Part shown: positions 7,361-15,382 of the stretch, in pieces | How positions within the stretch are numbered: position 1 is the first letter of the stretch | Layout of the letters: every line of letters begins with the position of its first letter | DNA from: Beijerinckia sp. 28-YEA-48 | Lineage (GTDB): Bacteria > Pseudomonadota > Alphaproteobacteria > Rhizobiales > Beijerinckiaceae | Direction of reading: 5' to 3' | NCBI RefSeq assembly: GCF_900104955.1 | Contig: NZ_FNSI01000001.1 | Coordinates: 3,010,001-3,074,000, forward strand | Length of the DNA: 64,000 nucleotides | Position numbers and translations under genes: made by a program | The notes under the pieces: generated by a model | Database searches by the model: none | Told to the model about the DNA's origin: nothing | Seen by the model: the letters and a program-made list of their open reading frames with translations, nothing else

Positions 7361-9019
7361 CTAGCGCCAGTCGTCGATACAGACCACCGCACGTTCGTTA
7401 GCCCCCATGATCTGCCAATAGCCGTTGGCCTCGCCGCCGACGACCACGACATTGACGTCCTTTTCCTCGAAGACATTGATCTCCTGCGTATCGGCCGCCT
7501 TGAGCTTGGTCGCCAAAGGTTCTTCACCGTAGGTGGCGCGGGGATAGCGGTAATTCTGCACGAGTTGCAGATCCCAATAGCGGGCCGCCGGCATGGTGGC
7601 GTTTTCCCAGATCCAGCGGATCAGCTTCTTCTTGGTGTCGAAACCGCCGCGGTCGATAAACTGGTTGGCGGTGATTGGATCGAGCAGCAGCACCGGGCCT
7701 GTAATAGCATCGGTGCCGCGCAGCATGTCGCGCACGTGCTCCTGCCAATATTTCTCGCGCAGACCGAGCGAGAACGTCGTCGAGCGGCAACCGTAGAAAA
7801 TCGTCACCGTGCTCTGCTCTGGCTTGAAGCCCTTCTGCACATGCAGCGGCTCCCAGGGACTGCGCTCTTCGTTCTCGGCGAAGGTGATGCTGTTGTAGGT
7901 GTAATTATTGCCGATGGAGCCCATGAAGGTCTCGCCGGGCACTGAACCGCCTTGCAAGTTCTGCGACAGCAGGCCGTAGGCGCGCCCGATGGTGGCATTG
8001 GCGTGATTGTAAGGCCCCATCGCGCCGATGCCGCAATTCATCTCGATCTCATGGCGGATCGGCCCGTTGACCACCACCATCGCCGAGGCCGAACTCGACG
8101 TCGAGCCGCGCGCTGAAACGCCCGAGGCCGCCAGCGCCAGAATGACCGGGAAATATTCCGGCCGCGCGCCAGACATCACCGCGTTCACGGCGACCTTCTC
8201 GACCGTATATTCCCACAGACCGCGATTGGCCGTCGGTTGCATGCGGCCGACGACTTCGTCGGGCTTGCGGCTGGTCTGCGCCAGCATGGCGGCGACACGT
8301 TCCTGCGTCGGCAGCACGATCGGCAGTTTGTCGGTCCAATTGTTGTCGAGGAAAAGCTGATGAAGATTGTCCTCGGTATCGGGATCGACGAGACGCGGCG
8401 TCGAACGATCAGCAGCAACCGTTTCCGACGCCAGGCCATGCGTGAGGCCCTCGATGATGCCTTGCATTACCGGCTGACCACGAATCGGATCCTTGCCGTT
8501 CACATAGGCGGCGAGCTCCGTCGCTGACTTGCCCATGACCGGCTGCGGCACGAATACGCAAGGCGCATTGGCAAGGCCGGCCATCTTCGCCACCGAGCGC
8601 ACCACCTTGTCGAATTTCTCGGTGTGAATGGCGACCGTCGGCACGCCGTATTTGGTATCAAGATTGATCGCATGGGTGGCGGTCGCCGGCGCGCAGGTGC
8701 TGCAATGACCGACGCCGATGATAGCGGCGTCGCCATTGGCCTTGATCTCTTCCCAGGTCTTGGGATCGTCATGGCCATAATAGTTCGACAGGCTGACCAT
8801 CTTGGTGGTGACGCTCGGCATATGCGTCGTGAACCAGGCCTGCACTTGTTTCAGCAGTTCGATCGAATCATCGAATCGGCAATCGATGAGATAGATCGTC
8901 TTGCCATCAAGGGTTTCGAGGCGGGCGGACGCGGTGCGGCGCTGTACCTTCGGCGGATAACCGACCGGATTGAGAACGGTGATTTTCTCGGCGCTACGCG
9001 CTGCAACTTTGTCGAGCAT
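7361..9019 (-). CDS. UGSC-family-like protein with a Cys-Ser-Thr-Cys motif
   Basis: A 552-residue cytoplasmic protein without signal peptide or membrane segments. The N-terminal 170 residues resemble the UGSC-motif (seleno)protein family: IYLIDCRFDDS near residue 43, then GVGHCSTCAPATATHAINLD, with Cys106 and Cys109 where that family has U-G-S-C. Both cysteines are encoded by TGC, so no selenocysteine is involved. The C-terminal 370 residues (for example GIGAMGPYNHANATIGRAYG and FYGCRSTTFSLGLREKYWQE) form a domain I do not recognise. A strong GGGGAGGATTTGA site precedes the ATG. It lies 82 bp downstream of a thioredoxin-reductase-like gene on the same strand, suggesting thiol redox chemistry. 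The family match is from memory of the motif, so the exact family is uncertain. Confidence 0.68.
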   Translation of the reverse strand: MLDKVAARSAEKITVLNPVGYPPKVQRRTASARLETLDGKTIYLIDCRFDDSIELLKQVQAWFTTHMPSVTTKMVSLSNYYGHDDPKTWEEIKANGDAAIIGVGHCSTCAPATATHAINLDTKYGVPTVAIHTEKFDKVVRSVAKMAGLANAPCVFVPQPVMGKSATELAAYVNGKDPIRGQPVMQGIIEGLTHGLASETVAADRSTPRLVDPDTEDNLHQLFLDNNWTDKLPIVLPTQERVAAMLAQTSRKPDEVVGRMQPTANRGLWEYTVEKVAVNAVMSGARPEYFPVILALAASGVSARGSTSSSASAMVVVNGPIRHEIEMNCGIGAMGPYNHANATIGRAYGLLSQNLQGGSVPGETFMGSIGNNYTYNSITFAENEERSPWEPLHVQKGFKPEQSTVTIFYGCRSTTFSLGLREKYWQEHVRDMLRGTDAITGPVLLLDPITANQFIDRGGFDTKKKLIRWIWENATMPAARYWDLQLVQNYRYPRATYGEEPLATKLKAADTQEINVFEEKDVNVVVVGGEANGYWQIMGANERAVVCIDDWR

Positions 9020-9101
9020 TCAAATCCTCCCCGAAATCGGGTTTATTGCCGGGTTCTTATTGTCTGGTACCTAACCTATCGCATTTCGGCTGGCAGCGCA
9101 T

Positions 9102-10016
9102 CTAGGCGCTGGTCTTCAATGTCCGCCAGGCGGCTGTCGCAGCCGTCGCGCCATCGCCCGCACAGGCAGCCAGCAGGCCCACCGATTGGCTGCGAATGTC
9201 GCCCACCGCGAAAATCGCTGGATGGGACGTACGCATCATGACGTCGGTTTCGATATGACCGTTCGCATCAAGCGTCACAAGCCCCTGTAGCAAAGCGGTA
9301 TTGGGCACAGTACCAGCACAGATGAACACGCCATGGCAGGCAATCTCCTGCGAGCCGCCCGGGCCGCGCGCCACCACATGGGTGACGCCGCTCTCGCCAG
9401 CGATACGTTCGACATGGGTGTTCAAGCGGATATCGATATTGGGCTTGGCCTGCACCTGATCGATGAGGAAAGGCTGCGCGCGCAATGCGCCGCCACGCAC
9501 CAGAACCAGCACCGAACTACAGCTGTCCGCCAGCACCAGCGCTTCGTCGAGCGCCGTATCGCCACCGCCGATCACCACGACGGCTTTGCCGGCATAGAGC
9601 GGCCCATCGCAGGAGGCGCAATGGGAGATGCCGCGACCGGCGAACTCCTCCTCGCCTGGCACGCCCAGCGTGCGTGGTGCCGAGCCCAAGGCCACGATGA
9701 CGGCGCGCACCGAGACCGCATCGCCGCCACAGGAAATGGACAGTCCGGCCTCCGCCGGGGTTATGGTCTCGATATCGTCGATGCGGAATTCAGCGCCGGC
9801 GGCTTCGGCCTGCTCAAACGCCAGGGGCCCGAGATCGTAGCCAGATACCCCCTGGGGAAGGCCCGGCAGATTGTCGATTCTCGTGGCGGTAACGATCTGG
9901 CCCCCGGCGCCCATCCGGTCGATCACCACCGTTTTGAGGCCGTAGCGAGCGGCCCACATACCGGCCGAAAGTCCGGCGATTCCGGCGCCAAGGACGGCAA
10001 TATCGTATTTTTCCAT
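9102..10016 (-). CDS. Thioredoxin-reductase-like FAD/NAD(P)H oxidoreductase
   Basis: A 304-residue class II pyridine nucleotide-disulfide oxidoreductase. It has the FAD-binding AVLGAGIAGLSAGMWAARYG at residues 7-26, the redox motif SHCASCDG (Cys133, Cys136, Asp137), the NADPH-binding VVVIGGGDTALDEALVLA and a C-terminal FAVGDIRSQSVGLLAACAGDG. The length and the CxxCD arrangement match low-molecular-weight thioredoxin reductases, but the partner need not be thioredoxin. The ATG at 10016 follows GGGAGGATTTTG. It is the first gene of an apparent operon with the UGSC-like gene, which may be its substrate or may share one with it. Confidence 0.85.
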   Translation of the reverse strand: MEKYDIAVLGAGIAGLSAGMWAARYGLKTVVIDRMGAGGQIVTATRIDNLPGLPQGVSGYDLGPLAFEQAEAAGAEFRIDDIETITPAEAGLSISCGGDAVSVRAVIVALGSAPRTLGVPGEEEFAGRGISHCASCDGPLYAGKAVVVIGGGDTALDEALVLADSCSSVLVLVRGGALRAQPFLIDQVQAKPNIDIRLNTHVERIAGESGVTHVVARGPGGSQEIACHGVFICAGTVPNTALLQGLVTLDANGHIETDVMMRTSHPAIFAVGDIRSQSVGLLAACAGDGATAATAAWRTLKTSA

Positions 10017-10171
10017 CAAAATCCTCCCAGAATCGGCTTCTTAGCGTGCTTCCACCCACTCCCGCCGCAATTTTCCTGTCCGATTGGATTAACCGGGAAA
10101 ACCGAGAGACATGACGCTTTCTTGACGTCGCCAGCGTTGTAGGCGAGTTATATCGCCGTTTTGGGATTGGG

Positions 10172-11077
10172 TTGGAAAGCCTCGAGGTCGTTTTGCGTCA
10201 CAATCATCACGATCAGGAACGCGCTTCAAGAGCGCGGCCGAAGACGTCGCTTCAGGAGCGTTTTTCCGACGAAGCCCGCTTCATCAAAGCCTGGCTCGAA
10301 AACCCTGGTTCGACCGGCGCCGTCTCGCCATCGGGCAAATATCTGGCGCGCGCCATGGCGCGCTATGTCGACATCAAGATCCCCGGCAAGATCATCGAAT
10401 TAGGGCCCGGCACGGGTCCGGTGACACAAGCGCTGATCCAGCACGGTGTGACCGCCGACCGGCTCATTCTGGTCGAATATGATCCGGCCTTTTGCAAGCT
10501 GCTGGAACGGCGCTTTCCCGGCGCCACCGTCATTCAGGGCGACGCCTACGATCTCGACACTACGCTTGCCGGCCTCATCAACGAGCCAATCGCGGCGGTC
10601 GTTTCCAGCCTGCCGCTGCTCAACCGGCCAGAGCCCGATCGCTGCGCGCTGCTTGAGGATGCCTTCGCCCTGCTCGGCCCGGGCGGTCGTTTCATCCAAT
10701 TCACCTATGGCATGGTCTCACCCGTGCCGCGCCGGCCGAAACAATGCCGCGCGGTGGCTTTCGATGCCGAGGCTTCCCAACCGGTTCTGCTCAACATCCC
10801 GCCAGCGCGGGTCTGGGTCTATCGCCCGGCCACCGCCGGCGCCAAGGCCAAACGCCCCCATCCCGCCGTCGCTATGATCTCGAAACTGCGCGAAGGCACA
10901 GGCCGGATGAAGGACGAAATCCTCGACACGCGCGATCGGATCGAGACCGAAATCCGCCTGGCCAAGGACCGCGTGCGCCTCGACCTGCAGCGCCGGAAGG
11001 TGCAGATGCGCGATGAGCCAGCCCTGGCCCTGCTGCGCCGCCTCGGCGACGGTAAGCGGAAGTCCGGCCGACCGTAA
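10172..11077 (+). CDS. PmtA-like class I SAM methyltransferase with basic C-terminal tail
   Basis: The N-terminal 200 residues follow the rhizobial phospholipid N-methyltransferase pattern: RFIKAWLENPGSTGAVSPSG, then the SAM motif IIELGPGTGPVTQAL, the acidic strand VEYDPAFCKLL, QGDAYDLD and VSSLPLLNRP. PmtA methylates phosphatidylethanolamine towards phosphatidylcholine. The usual enzyme has about 200 residues; this one has 301, with a charged helical extension (KDEILDTRDRIETEIRLAKD) that may bind membranes. The TTG at 10172 is the best available start but has no clear ribosome binding site. It precedes pyrF, an arrangement I recall from Bradyrhizobium-type genomes. Phospholipid specificity is inferred. 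Confidence 0.75.
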   Translation: MESLEVVLRHNHHDQERASRARPKTSLQERFSDEARFIKAWLENPGSTGAVSPSGKYLARAMARYVDIKIPGKIIELGPGTGPVTQALIQHGVTADRLILVEYDPAFCKLLERRFPGATVIQGDAYDLDTTLAGLINEPIAAVVSSLPLLNRPEPDRCALLEDAFALLGPGGRFIQFTYGMVSPVPRRPKQCRAVAFDAEASQPVLLNIPPARVWVYRPATAGAKAKRPHPAVAMISKLREGTGRMKDEILDTRDRIETEIRLAKDRVRLDLQRRKVQMRDEPALALLRRLGDGKRKSGRP

Positions 11078-11187
11078 GCAACACGTCCCTAAAACAGCAT
11101 TATTTGAGCGTGAAAGCTGGCATTCCAGCGCAGAAATGCGTATGGACCGGCTATCCCTTGCTCGCCCGAACACCGTAGGAGGCCTTC

Positions 11188-11895
11188 GTGTCCGCCCTCA
11201 TCTCGCCACGCGACCGCTTGATCGTCGCGCTCGATCTGCCCTCGGTCTCCGACGCACGCGCCATGGTTGAGACGCTCGGCGATACCGTCAGTTTCTACAA
11301 GATCGGCATGGAGCTGACCTACGGCGGCGGCTTGAGCCTGGCGCGGGAACTGACGGATCAGGGCAAGAAAGTTTTTCTCGACCTGAAGTTGCACGACATC
11401 CCCAATACGGTGACGCGCGCCACCGCACAGGTCGCCGAACTCGGTGCCTCGCTTCTCACCATTCATGCCTATCCGCAGACGATGCGCGCCGCGCGCGCCG
11501 CTTTGCAGGGATCGCCCCTGAGGCTGCTCGCCGTCACGGTGATGACCAGCTACGACGATGCCGATCTCAAGGAAGCCGGCTTTGCCATCGGTGTGAAAGA
11601 GCTGGTGCGTCGGCGCGCTGAACAAGCGCGCGATATTGGCATCGACGGTCTCGTCTCATCGGCTGAGGAAGCGCAGGATCTGCGCGCGCTGGTGGGTCCG
11701 CAGATGCTGCTGGTAACGCCGGGCATCCGCCCTGCCGGCAGCGCCACGGCCGATCAGAAGCGCATCATGACGCCCGCCAAGGCGATTGCCACCGGCGCCG
11801 ATCATCTGGTGATCGGCCGGCCGGTGACGCAAGCGGCTGATCCGCGCGCGGCTGCAACAGCCATCGTCAAGGAGATTGAAGCGGCCGTCGCCTGA
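11188..11895 (+). CDS. pyrF: Orotidine 5'-phosphate decarboxylase
   Basis: PyrF converts OMP to UMP, the last step of pyrimidine synthesis. The 235-residue TIM barrel has [13 protein letters not shown] at the start, the catalytic [13 protein letters not shown] with the D-K-x-x-D pattern, and the C-terminal phosphate-binding [16 protein letters not shown]. The start is a GTG at 11188 preceded by AGGAGG. pyrD, another pyrimidine gene, lies at 47-48 kb. Confidence 0.96.
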   Translation: MSALISPRDRLIVALDLPSVSDARAMVETLGDTVSFYKIGMELTYGGGLSLARELTDQGKKVFLDLKLHDIPNTVTRATAQVAELGASLLTIHAYPQTMRAARAALQGSPLRLLAVTVMTSYDDADLKEAGFAIGVKELVRRRAEQARDIGIDGLVSSAEEAQDLRALVGPQMLLVTPGIRPAGSATADQKRIMTPAKAIATGADHLVIGRPVTQAADPRAAATAIVKEIEAAVA

Positions 11896-11920
11896 ACGAC
11901 GACGACCGCTGAAAATAATA

Positions 11921-11947
11921 ACGCCGGGCGTACATCCGGCCCGGCGT
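11921..11947 (-). terminator. Intrinsic terminator between convergent genes
   Basis: ACGCCGGGC pairs perfectly with GCCCGGCGT across a nine-base loop. On the minus strand the stem is followed by TTATTATTTTC, so it should end transcription of the small gene at 12044-12331. On the plus strand, downstream of pyrF, no T-run follows, so it is a weaker terminator in that direction. Confidence 0.65.
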
Positions 11948-12043
11948 CCCGCTGCAAAAAGCGATAAGTGCGATCTGCAACTGAGGTATCCTTAGCGCGC
12001 GATTATTGCCGATTCATGACGGCGAAAAAATATTGCCTACCAT

Positions 12044-12331
12044 TCAGCCTTTAAGGGTCGGATAATCCCACAAGCCGACCAGACGGCTCCGTGCGTCTTC
12101 TACAATCTGATTATAGTCGTCCTGGAACGGAGCGACGAGCTGCTTCTCAAGGTCCGCGCGCAGACCCTGGAGCACGGCGCACTCTGCAGTACTTTCGAAG
12201 CACCTGCCGCTGGGGGTATGAGTGGCCTTCGGATCACACCAACGAGACAGAAGCTCGAAGAGCACGATAGCCTCATGAGGGCTGAGGCGGATTTTGACAT
12301 CATCTTGATGCGGATCTGAGGCGCTCGTCAT
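12044..12331 (-). CDS. Conserved-looking small protein of unknown function
   Basis: A 95-residue soluble acidic protein starting MTSASDPHQDDVKIRLSPHE and containing EAIVLFELLSRWCD followed by a helical C-terminal half. No catalytic motif or known domain is recognised. The ATG at 12331 fits the point where coding character begins; the frame stays open upstream but that part is low in protein-like character and overlaps a terminator hairpin. It converges with pyrF and is divergent from dapB. Confidence 0.55.
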   Translation of the reverse strand: MTSASDPHQDDVKIRLSPHEAIVLFELLSRWCDPKATHTPSGRCFESTAECAVLQGLRADLEKQLVAPFQDDYNQIVEDARSRLVGLWDYPTLKG

Positions 12332-12378
12332 AGTTTGCTTTAACACGAGGAGCGGCCGGCCCAGATCGCAATGCCACC

Positions 12379-12412
12379 AAAAAAGCCGCCGGGCCCATCG
12401 GTGCGCCCGGCG
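12379..12412 (-). terminator. Strong intrinsic terminator upstream of the small gene
   Basis: On the minus strand an eight-base perfect stem, CGCCGGGC with GCCCGGCG, is followed two bases later by TTTTTT. No gene on that strand ends upstream of it: the next gene, dapB at 12607, runs the other way. It therefore ends either a short untranslated RNA from 12413-12606 or the leader of the gene at 12044-12331. A second hairpin, CTGCG-GGGC-CGCAG on the minus strand, lies further upstream near 12460. The 275-bp interval 12332-12606 holds no protein gene I can support. Confidence 0.7.
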
Positions 12413-12606
12413 ACAAGGTGCCGCTTGGGGAAACGCGCCCGGGGGGACATTGGCGCTGCGGCCCCGCAGGGCTAGCGCAGATGCATCACAAGCCGATGAC
12501 AATACCTACGCACTTGCACCGGCGACACTCACTGCCAGGCCCATGGCTGGCAAATCGCGCCCCACCCCGCTATAGAGCCCCCAATGTTTTATTTGCGAGG
12601 AATTGT

Positions 12607-13422
12607 ATGAGCGACATGCGGCTGGTGGTCGCCGGCGCCGCCGGGCGCATGGGGCGAACTCTTGTACAGATTATCCATGCGGCCCAAGGCATGCAGGTTG
12701 TCGGTGCGCTGGAACATGCGGGATCGAAGGCGCTTGGCCAGGATGCCGGCGTACTCGCCGGCCTGGGCGAGATCGGCGTCCCGATCACTTCGGAACCCCT
12801 TGAAATTCTTGTGAAAGCCGATGGCGTGATCGACTTCACCGGCCCTGCCTCGACGGTGCAGCTGGCCGGCCTCGCGGCCCAGGCCCGTATCGTCCATGTG
12901 ATTGGCACCACGGGCCTTTCGGAAGAGGATATCGCCAAGATCGACGCCGCTTCCCGTCACGCGGTCATCATCCGCTCCGGCAATATGAGCCTTGGCGTCA
13001 ATCTGCTCGCCGGCCTGGTCAAAAAGGTCGCGGCGACGCTTGGCGAAGACTACGACATCGAAATCGTCGAAATGCACCATCGCGCCAAAGTCGACGCGCC
13101 GTCGGGCACGGCCCTGATGCTGGGCGAAGCGGCGGCTGCCGGGCGTGGCATCACGCTGGCTCAACATTCGGCCCGTGGCCGCGACGGCTTTACCGGCGCC
13201 CGCCAGGATGGCGATATCGGCTTTGCCTCCCTACGCGGCGGTTCGGTGGTCGGCGACCATGACGCGATTTTCGCTGGCCCAGGCGAGCGGCTCGTCCTCA
13301 CCCACAAGGCCGAGGATCGCGGTATTTTCGCGCGTGGCGCGGTGCGCGCCGCCCTGTGGGGCCGCAACCAGAAGCCCGGACATTATTCCATGGCCGACGT
13401 TCTCGGCCTTTCCGACAACTGA
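12607..13422 (+). CDS. dapB: 4-hydroxy-tetrahydrodipicolinate reductase
   Basis: DapB makes tetrahydrodipicolinate in the diaminopimelate-lysine pathway. The NAD(P)H-binding motif [14 protein letters not shown] is at the N-terminus and the catalytic [16 protein letters not shown] is in the middle, with the conserved His pair and Lys. The length of 271 residues is normal. The ATG at 12607 follows GCGAGGA, and the upstream open frame is not protein-like. gpmA follows after 23 bp in the same direction. Confidence 0.96.
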   Translation: MSDMRLVVAGAAGRMGRTLVQIIHAAQGMQVVGALEHAGSKALGQDAGVLAGLGEIGVPITSEPLEILVKADGVIDFTGPASTVQLAGLAAQARIVHVIGTTGLSEEDIAKIDAASRHAVIIRSGNMSLGVNLLAGLVKKVAATLGEDYDIEIVEMHHRAKVDAPSGTALMLGEAAAAGRGITLAQHSARGRDGFTGARQDGDIGFASLRGGSVVGDHDAIFAGPGERLVLTHKAEDRGIFARGAVRAALWGRNQKPGHYSMADVLGLSDN

Positions 13423-13445
13423 TAAGAAATCTGCGAGGAAATCTG

Positions 13446-14066
13446 ATGGACCGCATTCTCGTCCTGCTGCGCCACGGCCAAAGCGAATGGAATCTGAAGA
13501 ACCTGTTCACGGGCTGGAAGGATCCGGCGTTGACCGAAGTCGGCGTGAAGGAAGCTATCTCCGCCGGCGAACGTTTGAAGGCCCATGGCGTGACCTTCCA
13601 ACATACCTTCACATCGGCGCTGTCACGCGCCCAGCACACGGCTCGCCTGGCGCTTGAAGCGATGGGCGCGCCGAACCTGGCGATGACTAAGGACATGCGC
13701 CTCAATGAGCGCGACTACGGCGATCTCGCAGGCCTCAACAAGGCCGAGGCGGCGCAGAAGTGGGGCGACGAGCAGGTGATGGTCTGGCGCCGTTCCTACG
13801 ACACGCCGCCGCCGGGTGGCGAGAGCCTGCGCGACACGCTGGCGCGCGCCCTGCCCTACTACAACCAGGAAATCCTGCCCTGCGTGCTGCGCGGCGAGAA
13901 CACTCTGGTGGTGGCGCATGGCAATTCGCTACGCGCTCTGCTGATGGTGCTGGAAAAGGCGACCCCGGAAACGATCCCCAGCATCGAGCTCGATACCGGC
14001 GTACCCGTGGTGTATCGGCTGAAGGCGGATTCCACGGTGGAATCGAAAGTGATTTTGAAGGCCTGA
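13446..14066 (+). CDS. gpmA: 2,3-bisphosphoglycerate-dependent phosphoglycerate mutase
   Basis: GpmA interconverts 3- and 2-phosphoglycerate in glycolysis and gluconeogenesis. The histidine phosphatase motif [20 protein letters not shown] is at the N-terminus, with [14 protein letters not shown] and the second catalytic region [11 protein letters not shown]. At 206 residues it is the short alphaproteobacterial form. The ATG at 13446 follows GAGGAAAT. It is probably co-transcribed with dapB and perhaps alkB. Confidence 0.95.
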   Translation: MDRILVLLRHGQSEWNLKNLFTGWKDPALTEVGVKEAISAGERLKAHGVTFQHTFTSALSRAQHTARLALEAMGAPNLAMTKDMRLNERDYGDLAGLNKAEAAQKWGDEQVMVWRRSYDTPPPGGESLRDTLARALPYYNQEILPCVLRGENTLVVAHGNSLRALLMVLEKATPETIPSIELDTGVPVVYRLKADSTVESKVILKA

Positions 14067-14088
14067 CGGTCAACCTGGGCGATCACCC

Positions 14089-14697
14089 ATGCCTGAGATC
14101 GCCGACGGACTGCATTATTTCCCCGGCTTCTACAGCCGGGACGAACAGATCGCGCTGGTGGAGCAATTGCGCCTCTGCCTGCGCGCCGCACCGCTCTACA
14201 CACCGCACATGCCGCGCACTGGCAAAGCCTTCTCTGTGCGCATGAGCAATTGCGGTTCGCTCGGCTGGATGTCGGATGTAGAGCGTGGTTATCGCTATGA
14301 GGCGCGTCATCCGGTGACAGGCGCGCCATGGCCCGACATTCCCGATCTCGTGCTGAAAGCCTGGCGTGAAACATCAGCCTATCCGGCGCTGCCGGAAGCC
14401 TGCCTGATCAATTTCTATGATGGAAGCGCCCGCATGGGCCTGCACCAGGACCGCGACGAGACGGCACAGGATGCGCCGGTCGTCTCGATTTCGCTGGGGG
14501 ATTCGTGCCTGTTCCGCTTTGGCGGCACGCAACGCGGCGGCCCGACAAAATCGTTGAAGCTGCATTCAGGCGACGTGCTCGTCATCGGCGGCGCGTCGCG
14601 CTTCGTCTTTCACGGCGTCGATCGGATTCTCTCCGGCACGTCGACTTTGCTCGCCGATGGCGGCCGCATCAACTTAACGATGCGGCGCGTCACCTAG
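14089..14697 (+). CDS. alkB: Alpha-ketoglutarate-dependent DNA/RNA dealkylase AlkB
   Basis: AlkB removes methyl groups from 1-methyladenine and 3-methylcytosine with Fe(II) and 2-oxoglutarate. The 202-residue protein shows NFYDGSARMGLHQDRDE, which carries the iron-binding H-x-D, later FHGVDRI with the third His, and the 2-oxoglutarate-binding RINLTMRR near the C-terminus. It follows gpmA by 22 bp. Its TAG stop is the first three bases of a palindromic repeat copy. Confidence 0.92.
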   Translation: MPEIADGLHYFPGFYSRDEQIALVEQLRLCLRAAPLYTPHMPRTGKAFSVRMSNCGSLGWMSDVERGYRYEARHPVTGAPWPDIPDLVLKAWRETSAYPALPEACLINFYDGSARMGLHQDRDETAQDAPVVSISLGDSCLFRFGGTQRGGPTKSLKLHSGDVLVIGGASRFVFHGVDRILSGTSTLLADGGRINLTMRRVT

Positions 14698-14726
14698 AGC
14701 AAATTGCGTTTCGATAGAAACGCTAT
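14695..14726 (-). repeat. Palindromic intergenic repeat, family A
   Basis: TAGAGCAAATTGCGTTTCGA and the following TAGAAACGCTAT form a hairpin. Read on the minus strand it matches the core repeat GTTTCTATCGAAAC...TTTGCTCTA. The TAG is the stop codon of alkB, and the copy lies between the convergent alkB and grpE. Confidence 0.75.
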
Positions 14727-14730
14727 CCGA

Positions 14731-15327
14731 TCAAGCCGAGGCGTCGCTCGGCTCCGCCGCGGTCGCCTTCGGGCCGCCACGGGACACGCCGACCTTGGCC
14801 GGACGCAAACAACGCTCACCGATCGAATAGCCGGCCTCCATCACCTGCACCACGGTGCCGGTGGGAACGGAGGTATCGGGCGCCTCGAACAGAGCCTCGT
14901 GCATGTTGGGATCGAACTTCTCGCCCTTCGGATCAATTTTCTTGATGCCGTATTTGGCGAGGCGCGACTGGAAATCACGCTCGGTGACTTCGATACCTTC
15001 GATCAGGGCTTTCCACGGGCCTTCAGCGGCGGCGCGCACTTCGGCCGGAACCGATTCGATGGCGCGATGCAGGTTGTCGGCGAAGGTCAGCATGTCGCGG
15101 GCGAAATTGGTGACGCCGTAGACGCGCGAATCGGCGATTTCCTTTTCGGTGCGGCGGCGCAGATTTTCCATCTCCGCCAGGGTGCGCAGGGTACGATCCT
15201 TCAGCTCGGCGTTTTCCGCCGTCAGCTTTTCCAGCACGACGAACGGATCGGGCTGCATGGCTTCCGGATTCATCTGGTCCTGCGGTTCCTCGCCCGGCAC
15301 AGCCGGGTTCGTCTGGGGATCAGTCAT
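14731..15327 (-). CDS. grpE: Nucleotide exchange factor GrpE
   Basis: GrpE releases ADP from DnaK in the chaperone cycle. The protein has an acidic N-terminal tail, a long coiled-coil (LTAENAELKDRTLRTLAEME, then RRRTEKEIADSRVYGVTNFA) and the C-terminal beta domain with KFDPNMHEALFEAPD and GTVVQVMEAGYSIGERCLRPAKVGV. The ATG at 15327 gives 198 residues, normal for the family. In many Rhizobiales hrcA lies next to grpE; here no hrcA is in the window and grpE lies directly downstream of glnD. Confidence 0.95.
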   Translation of the reverse strand: MTDPQTNPAVPGEEPQDQMNPEAMQPDPFVVLEKLTAENAELKDRTLRTLAEMENLRRRTEKEIADSRVYGVTNFARDMLTFADNLHRAIESVPAEVRAAAEGPWKALIEGIEVTERDFQSRLAKYGIKKIDPKGEKFDPNMHEALFEAPDTSVPTGTVVQVMEAGYSIGERCLRPAKVGVSRGGPKATAAEPSDASA

Positions 15328-15382
15328 AGCACTCTCAAAATGAGGGAATTTCACCCCGATATCGGGGTCCTGAGCCGAAAAA

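Noticed and set aside
8693-8704. Possible selenocysteine codon in the UGSC-like motif
   Set aside because: Both motif cysteines are encoded by TGC and no in-frame TGA occurs, so selenocysteine insertion is not needed.
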